DNA of 64,000 bases, taken from contig JAAEMX010000170.1 of NCBI GenBank assembly GCA_024225035.1, forward strand, positions 1-64,000. The letters are read 5' to 3'. Origin of the DNA: Lentisphaerota bacterium (GTDB lineage: Bacteria > Verrucomicrobiota > Lentisphaeria > Victivallales > Victivallaceae). A program made the position numbers and the translations under genes. How positions within the stretch are numbered: the stretch's first letter is position 1; every line of letters starts with the position of its first letter. Under the pieces are notes generated by a model. It ran no database searches. It saw only the letters and a program-made list of their open reading frames with translations, and was not told the DNA's origin. Below are positions 1 to 9,600 of the stretch, one piece after another.

Positions 1-14
1 AAAATATTAAATAA

Positions 15-150
15 AAAGCAAATCCCGTGGGAGGCTTAAGCCTTTAAAGAATGCAGCCGGGATTTTGGTAAGCAACAAATGCGGAAAAAGCCTAGCAAAG
101 GGATTAGCTCAAAGAGTCAAGAACTCGGTACTCTCAAGTAATAGATAATT
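15..150 (+). other. Possible structured RNA leader, unidentified
   Basis: The stretch can pair with itself: an 8-bp stem AAATCCCG/CGGGATTT (about 20-27 with 58-65) encloses the perfect palindrome GGCTTAAGCC, and a second hairpin AGAGT/ACTCT lies near 115-135. A small ORF with a good ribosome site follows. I checked it by eye against common riboswitch, 6S, SRP, RNase P and tmRNA signatures and found no match. It could be a leader RNA or chance pairing. Confidence 0.25.
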
Positions 151-175
151 AGGAAACATTCTTGAGGAGATAATA

Positions 176-355
176 ATGATTCAGTATTTGTGTTTACAAT
201 CAAATTTTTATGAAAGAGGGCAGCAATTACAACTATATTGTAGATGTCACTCACAAACTACGTTATTAAGCCTTTTCGGCACACCTGACCTGCTTCGTGC
301 ATCCATTCTTACAGATGGTAAAAAGTGTATTAACAATAAGAGGGCGGACATTTAG
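176..355 (+). CDS. Small ORF of unknown function (59 aa)
   Basis: An ATG lies six bases after a clear GAGGAG ribosome site, and the frame is open for 59 codons to TAG. The product has four Cys residues, including a C-x-C-H cluster in its first third, and no signal peptide or membrane segment. It resembles no family I know. The strong Shine-Dalgarno site is the main support; it may be a leader peptide or a chance ORF. Confidence 0.3.
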   Translation: MIQYLCLQSNFYERGQQLQLYCRCHSQTTLLSLFGTPDLLRASILTDGKKCINNKRADI

Positions 356-457
356 TTGTCCTCAATATGAACCACTGAAAATAACCTTTTAATCTTTTTG
401 TCGCCTGCCTGGACTGTGTTCCTGGGCAGTAATTTTGCACAGTATTAGGAGTTTATG

Positions 458-733
458 ATGAAACAGACATATAATAAGTTAACTAACAGTGTGATAAGGC
501 GTTATTGTTTTATTTTCAGCGTACTTGTTGCCTGGGGAATCTCTTTCGTAGACGGGATTGTCGCTTCTGGCAGTGAAAGCAAAATTGATTATTTTGAACC
601 CATTTTCCTAATGGCAGTTATATTCTTAATCAGCTATGCAATCAGCATGTTGATGTTGCCGAAAAGGAAGGGCAGGGCAAAAGCAAGAAAGCATCCGATA
701 AGGAGAGATTGCAAGGCAAGGCTTACTAATTAA
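458..733 (+). CDS. Small two-pass membrane protein, unknown
   Basis: A 91-residue product with two hydrophobic segments (about residues 15-36 and 46-66) and a very basic C-terminal tail rich in Lys and Arg, so both ends are probably cytoplasmic. Two adjacent ATGs exist; the second is chosen because it sits six bases from AGGAG, while the first sits only three bases away. A strong terminator follows. I do not recognise the family. It is convergent with the transporter operon on its right and has no obvious functional link to it. Confidence 0.5.
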   Translation: MKQTYNKLTNSVIRRYCFIFSVLVAWGISFVDGIVASGSESKIDYFEPIFLMAVIFLISYAISMLMLPKRKGRAKARKHPIRRDCKARLTN

Positions 734-756
734 GTCAACTGCTTTTATTTAATCAG

Positions 757-805
757 CGCCGCATATCTAGTGGGAAACTGGTTTTCACAGTTTGCGGCGT
801 TTTTT
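757..805 (+). terminator. Rho-independent terminator
   Basis: CGCCGCA (757-763) pairs with TGCGGCG (793-799), followed directly by six T residues. The loop contains a second imperfect GTGGGAAAC/GTTTTCAC pairing. It ends the small membrane protein gene and lies just beyond the stop of the convergent transporter gene. Confidence 0.8.
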
Positions 806-807
806 GT

Positions 808-2460
808 TTAATTCTTCTTCTTTTGGACTAATTTTACCAGGTCTGAAATTGTTTTAACATTGTATTTCTTACTAAAGCCCTTACGTACTGTAAGAGTGTA
901 AGTATTGTTAAATCCGAGTGGTTCAGTCATTAAAATCCGATATTTTTCTTTAAGGTTGCTGTGTGAAATATTGAATGCTTTTTCCGGACTGCTTACAGGT
1001 GGTTTCTTAAGGATACTCATAAGAACAGTTCCGGTATAGTCTACATAAAGGTCGAGGTCGCCGTTGGTTAACGCATTGAAACAGATCATAGTTCCGCCGA
1101 GATTGAGTTTGCGGTCAACTTTCAGATCTGTATTATATTCTATTAAAATGGAAAGCATTTGTCCAATAATAGATTGTTCCGTATAGTCTTTGCAACCAAC
1201 TGCAACTATACCCGCAGAGCCGTCTCCCGGTTCGCTGTCTACTGAGATTAACCCTTTCTCTATAAGAAATCTTTTTGCTGCCTGTTTGGGGTCAATCGGA
1301 TCTTTTTCACGAGATACGGAATAATTCATTTTCTGCATGTCAGTTTCAGATATTTTTCCGGCCAGGCTTGCTATTACACTTCGCAGTTCCGGGAATTTTT
1401 TGAGGGTGTTTTCGCGGACTAAAGGTGTTGCGTAGTATGGAGGGAAAAATTTCTTATCATCTTTCAATGCAACCAGCCCAAAAGCAGGGATTCTGCCGTC
1501 TGTTGAGAAACCGTCAATAACATCGATACTACCGGTTTCACAGGCTTTATACATGAGTCCGGTATCAAGGTGTTTAGGCTTTTTGTTGAACTTAAAATTG
1601 TATTTTTTGTAAAGCCCGGGGAGGCCGTCAGGGCGGGCTATGAATTCAGCTTCAAAACCGGGGACAATCCCTTTTTTGTGAGAGGACGGCAGCATTCTGA
1701 AGGTAAGGAAGGCGACAAGTACGGCAAAGCCGATCCCGACTAACACAAGCTTTCTTTGCGGGGTCAAGAAGCGAGGTTTTTTATTTGAATGTAAAGCTTC
1801 ATCCTGAATGCCGTCAGGTGTGAGACTAAGTTCTATCTTTCCTAGCAGCCACTCAGCAATTAATGCCATCACAGCTGCAGGAACAGCCCCGGCAATGATA
1901 TAGCTTTCACGGACATTTCGAATGCCTGAAAATATAAGATCCCCCAAGCCGCCAGCTCCAATTAACGATACCAGAGTCGCAAGACCGATGGTCCAGGTGG
2001 TTGATATTTTTATTCCAGCCATTATTACCGGAATTGAGAGAGGTAATTCAACCCTGAAAAGAATTTGAGTTTTAGTCATCCCCATACTCTTGGCAACTTC
2101 AATAGTGGAAGGCTCTACTTGTGAAATTCCGGTGTAGGTATTTCTTACAATTGGGAGCAGGGCATATACTACGAGGGCAGTAATTCCAGGAAAGAAACCG
2201 ATAGTATGCAGTCCTGCTGCCTTAAAAATAATCATTACAAAAGCTATCAAAGCCAGAGACGGTATGGTTTGCACCATGCTTATGCTGGATAAGGTTGCTG
2301 ATTGTATTATTCGAGTTTTTGTTTTGGCAATTATTATCCCAAGCGGAACAGCAATTAAAATGGCAATAACCATTGCTATGAGCGTAAGCTCAAGATGCTG
2401 TATGCTCAACCTCAGGATTTCGCTTCCGAGGTTATTATAAAAATCTTTTATTTGATTCAT
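808..2460 (-). CDS. Quaternary-amine ABC transporter, permease fused to a half-swapped substrate-binding domain
   Basis: A 550-residue inner-membrane protein of the OpuB/OpuC/ProWX class (glycine betaine, choline or carnitine uptake). Residues 15-210 are the permease with the EAA loop near 121-150. A further membrane span (about 237-255) anchors a periplasmic binding domain. That domain is in the reverse of the normal OpuBC order. Residues 267-402 hold the half usually found C-terminal (RPDGLPGL, FSTDGRI, FFPPY, AGKI). Residues 416-545 hold the half usually N-terminal (YTEQ, LNLGGT, DYTGT, LGFNNTY). This looks like a circular permutation. It follows the ATPase gene by 21 bp and must act with it. 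Substrate cannot be fixed by eye. Confidence 0.88.
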   Translation of the reverse strand: MNQIKDFYNNLGSEILRLSIQHLELTLIAMVIAILIAVPLGIIIAKTKTRIIQSATLSSISMVQTIPSLALIAFVMIIFKAAGLHTIGFFPGITALVVYALLPIVRNTYTGISQVEPSTIEVAKSMGMTKTQILFRVELPLSIPVIMAGIKISTTWTIGLATLVSLIGAGGLGDLIFSGIRNVRESYIIAGAVPAAVMALIAEWLLGKIELSLTPDGIQDEALHSNKKPRFLTPQRKLVLVGIGFAVLVAFLTFRMLPSSHKKGIVPGFEAEFIARPDGLPGLYKKYNFKFNKKPKHLDTGLMYKACETGSIDVIDGFSTDGRIPAFGLVALKDDKKFFPPYYATPLVRENTLKKFPELRSVIASLAGKISETDMQKMNYSVSREKDPIDPKQAAKRFLIEKGLISVDSEPGDGSAGIVAVGCKDYTEQSIIGQMLSILIEYNTDLKVDRKLNLGGTMICFNALTNGDLDLYVDYTGTVLMSILKKPPVSSPEKAFNISHSNLKEKYRILMTEPLGFNNTYTLTVRKGFSKKYNVKTISDLVKLVQKKKN

Positions 2461-2481
2461 TTATTTGCTCTAATTTGTTTT

Positions 2482-3501
2482 TTATACAGTGTGAAGCACT
2501 TCGGTAATGGTATCAAGAAGGATGCTGCGTTTCAGGAAGCCAAGGATTTTTTTTGAGGAATAAACCGGCAATTCTTTTCTTTTATTAACTTTAAATGCAT
2601 CCATGGTTTCAATTAGTGAGCTGCGCATTGTCAAATGATTATCAGATTTTTTCTCGGGTGGGGTGCCATCCTGTAGTTCTATGTTAAGATGTTTTAGTTT
2701 TTTCGTATAAAGTGATAACTGGAAACGATGTCGTCCTAAAAACTGTTCGACAAATTCGCTGGCAGGGTTTTCAACGAGTTTCTGCGGTGTCGCTAACTGT
2801 TGGATTTTGCCTTCATCAAGCAGTACAATTCTGTCACCCATTTTTACAGCTTCATAAATATCATGAGTTACAAATAAAATGGTCTTTTTTATTTCGCTTT
2901 CAAGTTCAAGGAATTCATTCTGCAGCTGTTCCCGGGTAATAGGGTCAAGGGCGCCAAACGGCTCGTCCATTAAAATAACAGAAGGGTCTGTAGCCAAAGC
3001 TCTAATTACTCCTACTCGCTGTTTTTGTCCGCCGCTAAGCTGCGAAGGATAGCGGTTACGATATTCTTTGGGAGGCAGGTTGACCAGGTCAAGCAGTTCG
3101 TCAACACGGTCACTGATTTGACGTTTTGACCATTTCAGCAGTTTGGGTACAACGGCTATATTCTCGGCAATAGTCATATGAGGGAATAGACCTATATGCT
3201 GAATGGCATAACCGATTTTTCGGCGAAGTTCAATTGGGTCGCATATGCTTATATCTTCATTATTTAAGTATATTTTTCCGGAAGTTGGTTCTATAAGTCT
3301 GTTAACCATTTTCATGGTAGTGGTTTTGCCGCTGCCGCTGGTTCCCAGCAGGACAAGAGTCTCACCACGCTTGACTTCCAGGTTGAGATTGTCAACAGCT
3401 TTAAAGCCGTTTGGAAAAATTTTACTGACATTATCAAATTTTAGTAACGTGCCAGAGCAATCGTCATTTGTGTCATTTCCTAATAATTGAGAAGCAGGCA
3501 T
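2482..3501 (-). CDS. Quaternary-amine ABC transporter ATPase (OpuCA/ProV type)
   Basis: A 339-residue ABC ATPase that energises the downstream permease/binding-protein fusion. Walker A is GTSGSGKTT at 53-61. The Q-loop, signature LSGGQKQR and Walker B ILMDEP follow. The H-loop lies in FVTHD, and the short region after about residue 250 is where this family carries its CBS-type regulatory tail; here it is brief and ends at 339. The ATG is supported by AGGAGG seven bases upstream. A promoter-like sequence lies just upstream, so this is the first gene of a two-gene operon. Osmotic regulation is expected for the family but not visible here. Confidence 0.9.
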   Translation of the reverse strand: MPASQLLGNDTNDDCSGTLLKFDNVSKIFPNGFKAVDNLNLEVKRGETLVLLGTSGSGKTTTMKMVNRLIEPTSGKIYLNNEDISICDPIELRRKIGYAIQHIGLFPHMTIAENIAVVPKLLKWSKRQISDRVDELLDLVNLPPKEYRNRYPSQLSGGQKQRVGVIRALATDPSVILMDEPFGALDPITREQLQNEFLELESEIKKTILFVTHDIYEAVKMGDRIVLLDEGKIQQLATPQKLVENPASEFVEQFLGRHRFQLSLYTKKLKHLNIELQDGTPPEKKSDNHLTMRSSLIETMDAFKVNKRKELPVYSSKKILGFLKRSILLDTITEVLHTV

Positions 3502-3521
3502 AAAACCTCCTAATTTCTGTA

Positions 3522-3553
3522 AGTATAAAATGTCTGAAAAAGTGTCTCGTCAA
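3522..3553 (-). promoter_or_regulatory. Promoter-like sequence for the ABC transporter operon
   Basis: On the minus strand TTGACG (3553-3548) is followed after 18 bases by TTTATA, overlapping TATACT. The start codon is about 20 bases downstream, with AGGAGG between. Spacing is acceptable for the housekeeping sigma factor but the -10 is imperfect. Confidence 0.45.
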
Positions 3554-3938
3554 AAAAAATCAGCACAAAATATTTACTAGTTAAAATTGCTGAACTGCAA
3601 AAGATCATTTGTCTAAGACAGTTCTTTTTTGCATGCAGGAGCTTTAAGATAAAGCATCACTGGAAGGGCAGTAATGGAAGAAACTTTGGTTTATTTTAAT
3701 AAAAATAAAAAGAAATATGTGTTTCAGCCCTGAGCTTTTAGAATTTAAAAGCTATGCAGTATTATTTATATTACATCTATTTAAAATAAAAATCAAGAAG
3801 AAAGGGTTAATTAAAGCTTTTATATAATCTGCAGGAATTAAAGCATTTGATTTATAATTAAGAGGATAGGTGAATGTTTCTGTGGGGCGGAGATGATGAT
3901 GGAATCCAGGAGTTACCCCAGATTCCATGATTTCCGAT
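3554..3938. other. Intergenic, AT-rich
   Basis: No convincing ORF. It holds an imperfect stem AGCTTTTA/TAAAAGCT near 3733-3752. A second inverted repeat, TGGAATC/GATTCCA (3900-3906 with 3921-3927), lies just past the stop of the symporter gene. It may act as that gene's terminator, though no T run follows it on the minus strand. Confidence 0.4.
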
Positions 3939-5471
3939 TTACCAGAATATTATAAACATGATTACAACCGCAATTAGAACCAGAGCCCCGATAATTTTTA
4001 CTATAGGCTCGGTTTTTACATCCATTTCCTTTCTAACCGGAAGATTCCTTGGTTCTTTGAGCGGAGCAATAATTGTGATGCCAGTCATAACCGCACAAAG
4101 TATAATGAATGTAATGAATACTTGTATAAGGAAATGAATATCAGTGAAGAAGTACTGCATAATTCCATAAATAATCGGCCCGCCGATAAGAGCGACTACG
4201 CCAGTTGATCCAGGTGCTTTTTTAACAATGAATCCAAAAAGGAAAGCCGCTACGACACCCGGCCAGATGTAACCTTGGAATTGCTGAATGTAGTTAAAAA
4301 CACCTTTGAATTTCGGATCGGCAAGGGAAGGAGCAATAAAGCAGCCGATAAGGACGAAGATTACTGTAAGAACTCGCCCCATGAGAATGAGTTTTTTCTG
4401 TGATGCCTTACGGTCGATCATACGGTTATACACGTCCATCGTGACGATAGTTGAAGCTGAGTTCAGCATTGAAGCCAGTGAACTGACAACAGCACCGGCA
4501 ATCGCGGCAAACATGAAACCACGTATGCCGTCAGGGATCAATCTTTTTATAAGAGTTGGAAAAGCTTCGTCGGGAGTTGTCATATCAGCTCCGTAAAGCT
4601 GATTTGCAATTATACCCGGTATAACAATAGCAAACGGCACCAGTAGCCACAACGCACCGGCAAAAATGACACCGAGCTGACCATCACGTAAGGTCTTTGC
4701 TGCGAGGTTTCGCTGCACTATAAACTGATTAAGACCGCAATAATAAATTGTCACAATCCACATACCACACAGTAATCCGGTCCAAGGTAAGTCGGGATTA
4801 CTGGCCGGCAGGATAAGATGTAGTTTATCGGCGTTGAGAGACGAGAACTGCTCCCAGCCGCCGCAGGCACGAATGCCCAGATAAAACGTAATCAATCCAC
4901 CGACCAGTAACCCCAGTCCCTGAAATAAGTCTGCCCAGGCGATTGCTTTCAAGCCACCCCAAACGGTATAAAAGGCGGCAATAATGCCAATGAGCAGAAT
5001 ACCTGGTACAAGATCCATGTCCAGGATTTTATGTAAAGCCAGCCCACCGGAGTAGAGGACACCGGGGACTAGCACCGTGACATAAATAACTGCCGTGATT
5101 AAGGCCATTAAAGACCTTGAGGCAGGATTGAAACGGTATTCGAGGTATTCGGGCATAGTGTAAATTCCAGCCTTCAAAAAGCGCGGCAGCAGAGTAAATG
5201 CGATTATCACGATACCAATAGTTCCGACTAGCTGCCATGTGCTGACCGCCAGACCAACACTGCCGGCTCCCTGACCGGCCATTCCAACAAACTGTTCTGT
5301 TGAAATATTAGCGGCTACAATGGATATGCCTATCAGCCACCATTTAAGGCCGCGACCAGCCAGAAAATAGTCTTCACTGCTTTTTTCTCTGCGGCTCTTA
5401 AATACACTGACGCCGACGACAATAACAAAGAATAGAGCAAAAACAAGTACGTCCATCCAATTTAATTGCAT
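3939..5471 (-). CDS. Sodium/solute symporter (SSS family, SGLT-like)
   Basis: A 510-residue protein with about 14 hydrophobic segments, typical length for the SSS family. It shows the hallmarks of sugar-type members: a G-R-G-L-KWW stretch after TM1, the NIST/EQF region in TM2, and TVWGGLKAIAWAD around TM5. It probably imports a sugar or sugar acid with sodium. The ATG giving MQLNWMDV is chosen because GGAGGG lies just upstream; an in-frame TTG six codons earlier would place the ribosome site inside the gene. It lies downstream of the aldose 1-epimerase and DUF5107 genes on the same strand, so uptake, mutarotation and a sugar-related TPR protein appear co-transcribed. Confidence 0.88.
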   Translation of the reverse strand: MQLNWMDVLVFALFFVIVVGVSVFKSRREKSSEDYFLAGRGLKWWLIGISIVAANISTEQFVGMAGQGAGSVGLAVSTWQLVGTIGIVIIAFTLLPRFLKAGIYTMPEYLEYRFNPASRSLMALITAVIYVTVLVPGVLYSGGLALHKILDMDLVPGILLIGIIAAFYTVWGGLKAIAWADLFQGLGLLVGGLITFYLGIRACGGWEQFSSLNADKLHLILPASNPDLPWTGLLCGMWIVTIYYCGLNQFIVQRNLAAKTLRDGQLGVIFAGALWLLVPFAIVIPGIIANQLYGADMTTPDEAFPTLIKRLIPDGIRGFMFAAIAGAVVSSLASMLNSASTIVTMDVYNRMIDRKASQKKLILMGRVLTVIFVLIGCFIAPSLADPKFKGVFNYIQQFQGYIWPGVVAAFLFGFIVKKAPGSTGVVALIGGPIIYGIMQYFFTDIHFLIQVFITFIILCAVMTGITIIAPLKEPRNLPVRKEMDVKTEPIVKIIGALVLIAVVIMFIIFW

Positions 5472-5566
5472 CAATACCCTCCAATTCAAACTATGAAAAA
5501 GACTGCTTTGTTATAAAGCTGTCCCTATGATTTTTTATTATAACCAAATATTTATTTATACTTAAG

Positions 5567-6619
5567 TTAGAGCGACCATTTAAATACTGTGTTGCTTCGA
5601 TAAGTTTCGCCTGCCTTGAGGACTGTTGATGGAAAGCTATCATGATTGGGTGAATCAGGATAGTGCTGTGTTTCCAGACACAGGCCGTGGCGTGGTTCAT
5701 AGCTGCAGCCGTTTTTGCCGACAACTTTCTTGTCGAGATAATTGGCTGTATAAAACTGCAAACCAGGTTCGGTGGTGAATACTTCGAGGGTGCGGCCGCT
5801 GGTTTCTTCAAAAACCCTTGCAGCCAGAACAGCTGATTTATTGTTGCGGTTAAGTGCGAAACTATGGTTATATCCGTGGTGCCTGCTGATTTGAGGGTGG
5901 TCATAATCAAGCAAATCGGCAATACGGGTCATTTCACGAAAGTCGAATGGTGTGTTTTCTACGCTGTGTATTTCCCCTTTGGGAATGGAACTCTCATTTA
6001 TGGGCAAATAGAAATTGGCGTTGATCATCATCTGGTGATCGAGGATACTTCCTGAACCGGCTCCGGCCAGATTGAAGTATGAATGATTAGTTAGATTAAC
6101 AACCGTATCTTTATCAGAGTACGCTTTGTAATCAATTGAAATAGCATTGCTGTTATTCAGTGAATAGGTAACGGTGACAGCCAGGTTTCCCGGGTAGCCG
6201 TTTTCACCGTCTGGACTGGTACAGCTCAGCTTTAAAGTCGGTATATCCGCATCAATTAAGGAGGCCTGCCATAGCTGGTGACTAATGGCTTCAGGGCCGC
6301 CGTGAAGATGGTTTTCTGTATCGTTCTGAGGTAATTTATATTCTTTGCCGTTAAGGACAAAGCGTCCATTGGCAATACGGCTGCAGAAGCGCCCAACAAT
6401 ACAGCCAAAATAAAATGGATTAGCAAAATAATCATCAGGTTGGTCGTAGCCAAGAACAACGTTTTTAATGCTGTTATTTTTATCCGGAACATGCATGGCT
6501 ATAATGGTGGCTCCGAAAGTGGATATGTCGACAGAGACCCCGTTGTCATTTTCGAGGGTATACAGCTTAACTTCTTCGCCGTTCTGCCAATGTCCAAAAT
6601 TCTTATGTGAGATTTTCAT
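5567..6619 (-). CDS. galM: Aldose 1-epimerase (galactose mutarotase)
   Basis: A 350-residue cytoplasmic enzyme interconverting alpha and beta anomers of hexoses. The catalytic set is visible: His106 in NHLHGG, His179 in NLTNHSYFNL and the general base Glu316 in CLETQHYPDSPN. Length is normal for GalM and there is no signal peptide. It starts 24 bp after the stop of the DUF5107/TPR gene, so the two are in one operon with the symporter. A broad aldose specificity is usual, so the sugar cannot be named. Confidence 0.93.
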   Translation of the reverse strand: MKISHKNFGHWQNGEEVKLYTLENDNGVSVDISTFGATIIAMHVPDKNNSIKNVVLGYDQPDDYFANPFYFGCIVGRFCSRIANGRFVLNGKEYKLPQNDTENHLHGGPEAISHQLWQASLIDADIPTLKLSCTSPDGENGYPGNLAVTVTYSLNNSNAISIDYKAYSDKDTVVNLTNHSYFNLAGAGSGSILDHQMMINANFYLPINESSIPKGEIHSVENTPFDFREMTRIADLLDYDHPQISRHHGYNHSFALNRNNKSAVLAARVFEETSGRTLEVFTTEPGLQFYTANYLDKKVVGKNGCSYEPRHGLCLETQHYPDSPNHDSFPSTVLKAGETYRSNTVFKWSL

Positions 6620-6642
6620 AATATCAAACCATCACTCCACAA

Positions 6643-9600
6643 TTATTGTGAATTCATATCCCTGTGCGTCAAAGCTCCAAGGTGCGATGAATCCAACGAC
6701 AGTACTTCACTGAATTCTTCCGCTGCACGATTTGTGTCATCCAGGCCAGTATGACCAAGCGCCATCATGTAGCGGCAGTGTATTTTATTCTTTTCGTTCA
6801 TATCTACATCAAATACCAGAAAGTCCGGCAGTGATACTGCAAAATAATCTATTTTGCAGTCATCAAAGATGTGTTGTTCGCCATAATCAACCAGTTTATT
6901 AAACCGGCTATGTGCCTCGTCACGCTTTTTGAGTTTAAGCAATGCAAGCCCTTGATAAAAAATCATTTCAGGAGGCTGATCATTGTAGTACATTGCTGAA
7001 GCGGGTTCTGCAAGGCCGACTGCCGCAGCTTCATAGGCTTTGCGCATTTCGGCTTTTTTACCTAATCCTTCGTAGGCGACTCCGAGGTGGTAGTTTATAT
7101 TATTTTCCTGAGTGCCGTAAAGCTTGCCTTCTCCAAGGTTTTCAGGATATACCTTGCAGCGTTCAAGCAGTTTGACAGCTTTATCGTATTTCTTTGCCCT
7201 GATGGCTTCTTTAGCCATTTCAACCAGAGAATGTTTATATTGCTGTGGGACCTTGCCTTCGCCGCCTTCCCATGGATGGAAATTGCGTTTCATAATCAGG
7301 TCAAGCGCGCGACGATAATTACCCAGCAGATTAATTAAGCTAATGTATTCAAGATACAGGTCATCGCGCTGTTTTACAATATCATAATGTTCTTCAAGCA
7401 GGGCCAAACGATATAAAAGTGGGTGATTTTCTTTTTTCAAGAACTGGTCATATTCAAATAAGATACGAGCATCGGTTTTATCAAGCTCAAATGCTTTGCT
7501 TAAATGATAGCGGCATAGTTCCGAATTATTGCGCTTATTCATATAAGCCAGGCCGAGATTACGGTGAACGGTCGGGAAATTATTATATAGTCTTACCGAG
7601 TTTTCCCAGCATTCTATTGCCAGATCGTACTGCCTGAAACCGTACCAGAGGTTACCAAGGTAATATGCAGCCTTGTTGTCTGTAGGGTTAGTCTTCATTG
7701 CGGCTTGCAGTGCCAGAATAGATTCCAGTTTATTAGGGAAGCAGTATTCCGGTGATGCTACTGCTGCCTTTTTGAACAAAATATCAGCTTTTCTGGTGTC
7801 TCCTGCAAGGTTGTGATACCAGGCTAGGTGGTAAGTTATCAAAGGATCGCATTTGTCGGAGCCGACTTTCGTAAGCAGCCTGACTAATACTTCAATAGCT
7901 TCTTCGTACATTCCTGCCTGCATATAATCAAGTGACAGCTCTAGGTAGTTATTATCGCTGTCACGCATAATTTTAGTGAGATGTTCAAGCTCGGCAGCGG
8001 CTTTTTCTGTTTCACCACTGGCTGTTAACAGTTTGACTAATTCGTTGCGTGAACCAAAGTCCAGAATATCAAGCTTGATTGTTATTTCCGCTTCAAAACG
8101 TGCCTCTTCCAGACGCTCCATACGGCGAAGTATTGCCGTTTTAAGGTTTCTGCCTTTATGGTTATGCCAGTTTTTTATCAGCGAACGTTCAATGCAGTCA
8201 AGGGCTTCCTCATAATTCTGCTGCTCAGCTGAAAGCTGGGCCAGTTGATAGTAACCACACCCCTGCATGGCATCATTCCAAACGGCTTTGTAAAAAGCGT
8301 CAAAGGCTTCTTTTTTGCGCCCCAGCATTTTCAATGCAAGGCCGAGGTTGTAGCGAGGCTCGCCATCGTATGGGTTAGGGTTGCGGTAAATTTGTTTTTT
8401 GACTGCGGCTCTGAAATATTTTTCAGATTTGGCAAAGAGACCGCGGCGGTATAATAAAAGTCCCAAAGCATTATTGCACCTGATGTCAGTATTATCGCGC
8501 TTTAACCCTTCACGGTAATAATTTTCGGCCAAGCGAGTTGCATGGCGATACTGCTCAACGTGCTGACCAGTCAGAAATAGTTCCTCAATAGTATGAATAT
8601 CTTCTGGTGCAGGTGCCGCTTGGGCTGGTTCAGGGAATTCTTCAAGTTTATCATTGGCTGCGGTGTATGACAGCATTTCTCTGCCGTCAGCATAAAAAAC
8701 TGAGAATGTAAATGAAATTTCAGGGTCAAGTTCACCGATTTTAACTTTGGCGGTAAATGGTTTTTCCGGAGAACAGTCAAATGTTTTTTCAAGGAATTTC
8801 TGACCAGCACTGTTGATTAGTTTCGCTGTTAAATCTTTTTCCTCAGCAGTAGTGTAAACACCAACTTCAGCGTTTTCATTTGCTAGATCAAGGGATATTG
8901 CACCTTCTTTGCTGACATTCCTAGCATAGCCGATCTTTTTGTAAGGCATAAAATACTGAGTAAATGATTTCTGCTCAAACGGCTGCAACCACGAGAAGTC
9001 CGGCTGATTGTCAGTATATACCCCAGTCATCAGTTCCACATAAGGACCATCTTTGTCAGTAAGGTTGCGATCCCATGCTTCACCAAAATCGCCATTGCCC
9101 CACACCCATTGTTTTTTACCGGGTGAGACATGGTGATTACAGACATGCAGCATTCCGGCTTCTTTGCCGTGATCGTAGCCGCCGACAAAGTTGTATTCCG
9201 ACTTGTAAGCCATATACGAAGTCGGGACCGGAATGTTTTTGTAACGTGAAATATCGACTCCGGGAGAATAGTCAACTTTATAATATTCGCCTGTTGCTAT
9301 CGGGAACCTGGAGACATCGCGTTTGCCGTGATCCATTACCGCATGCACGTCCGGCGGGAATACGCTTTGATAATCATCGTTTACCGCAAGAGCGGGGTTT
9401 GCCCACCATAGGAAAGTCTGTGGTTCGCTGGTGCGGTTGTAAAGCTGTACGTAGAGCTCAAGATATGATTTGTCAGGGTATAAAGTAAATCCGACCATAC
9501 CTTTGGTGCGGAACATCAATTCTATCTCACTTACCCAGACAGTACAACTGCCGTCAGTATTTTTACAGATAGTGTAGTCTACCGGCTCAAAGGTGCTTGG

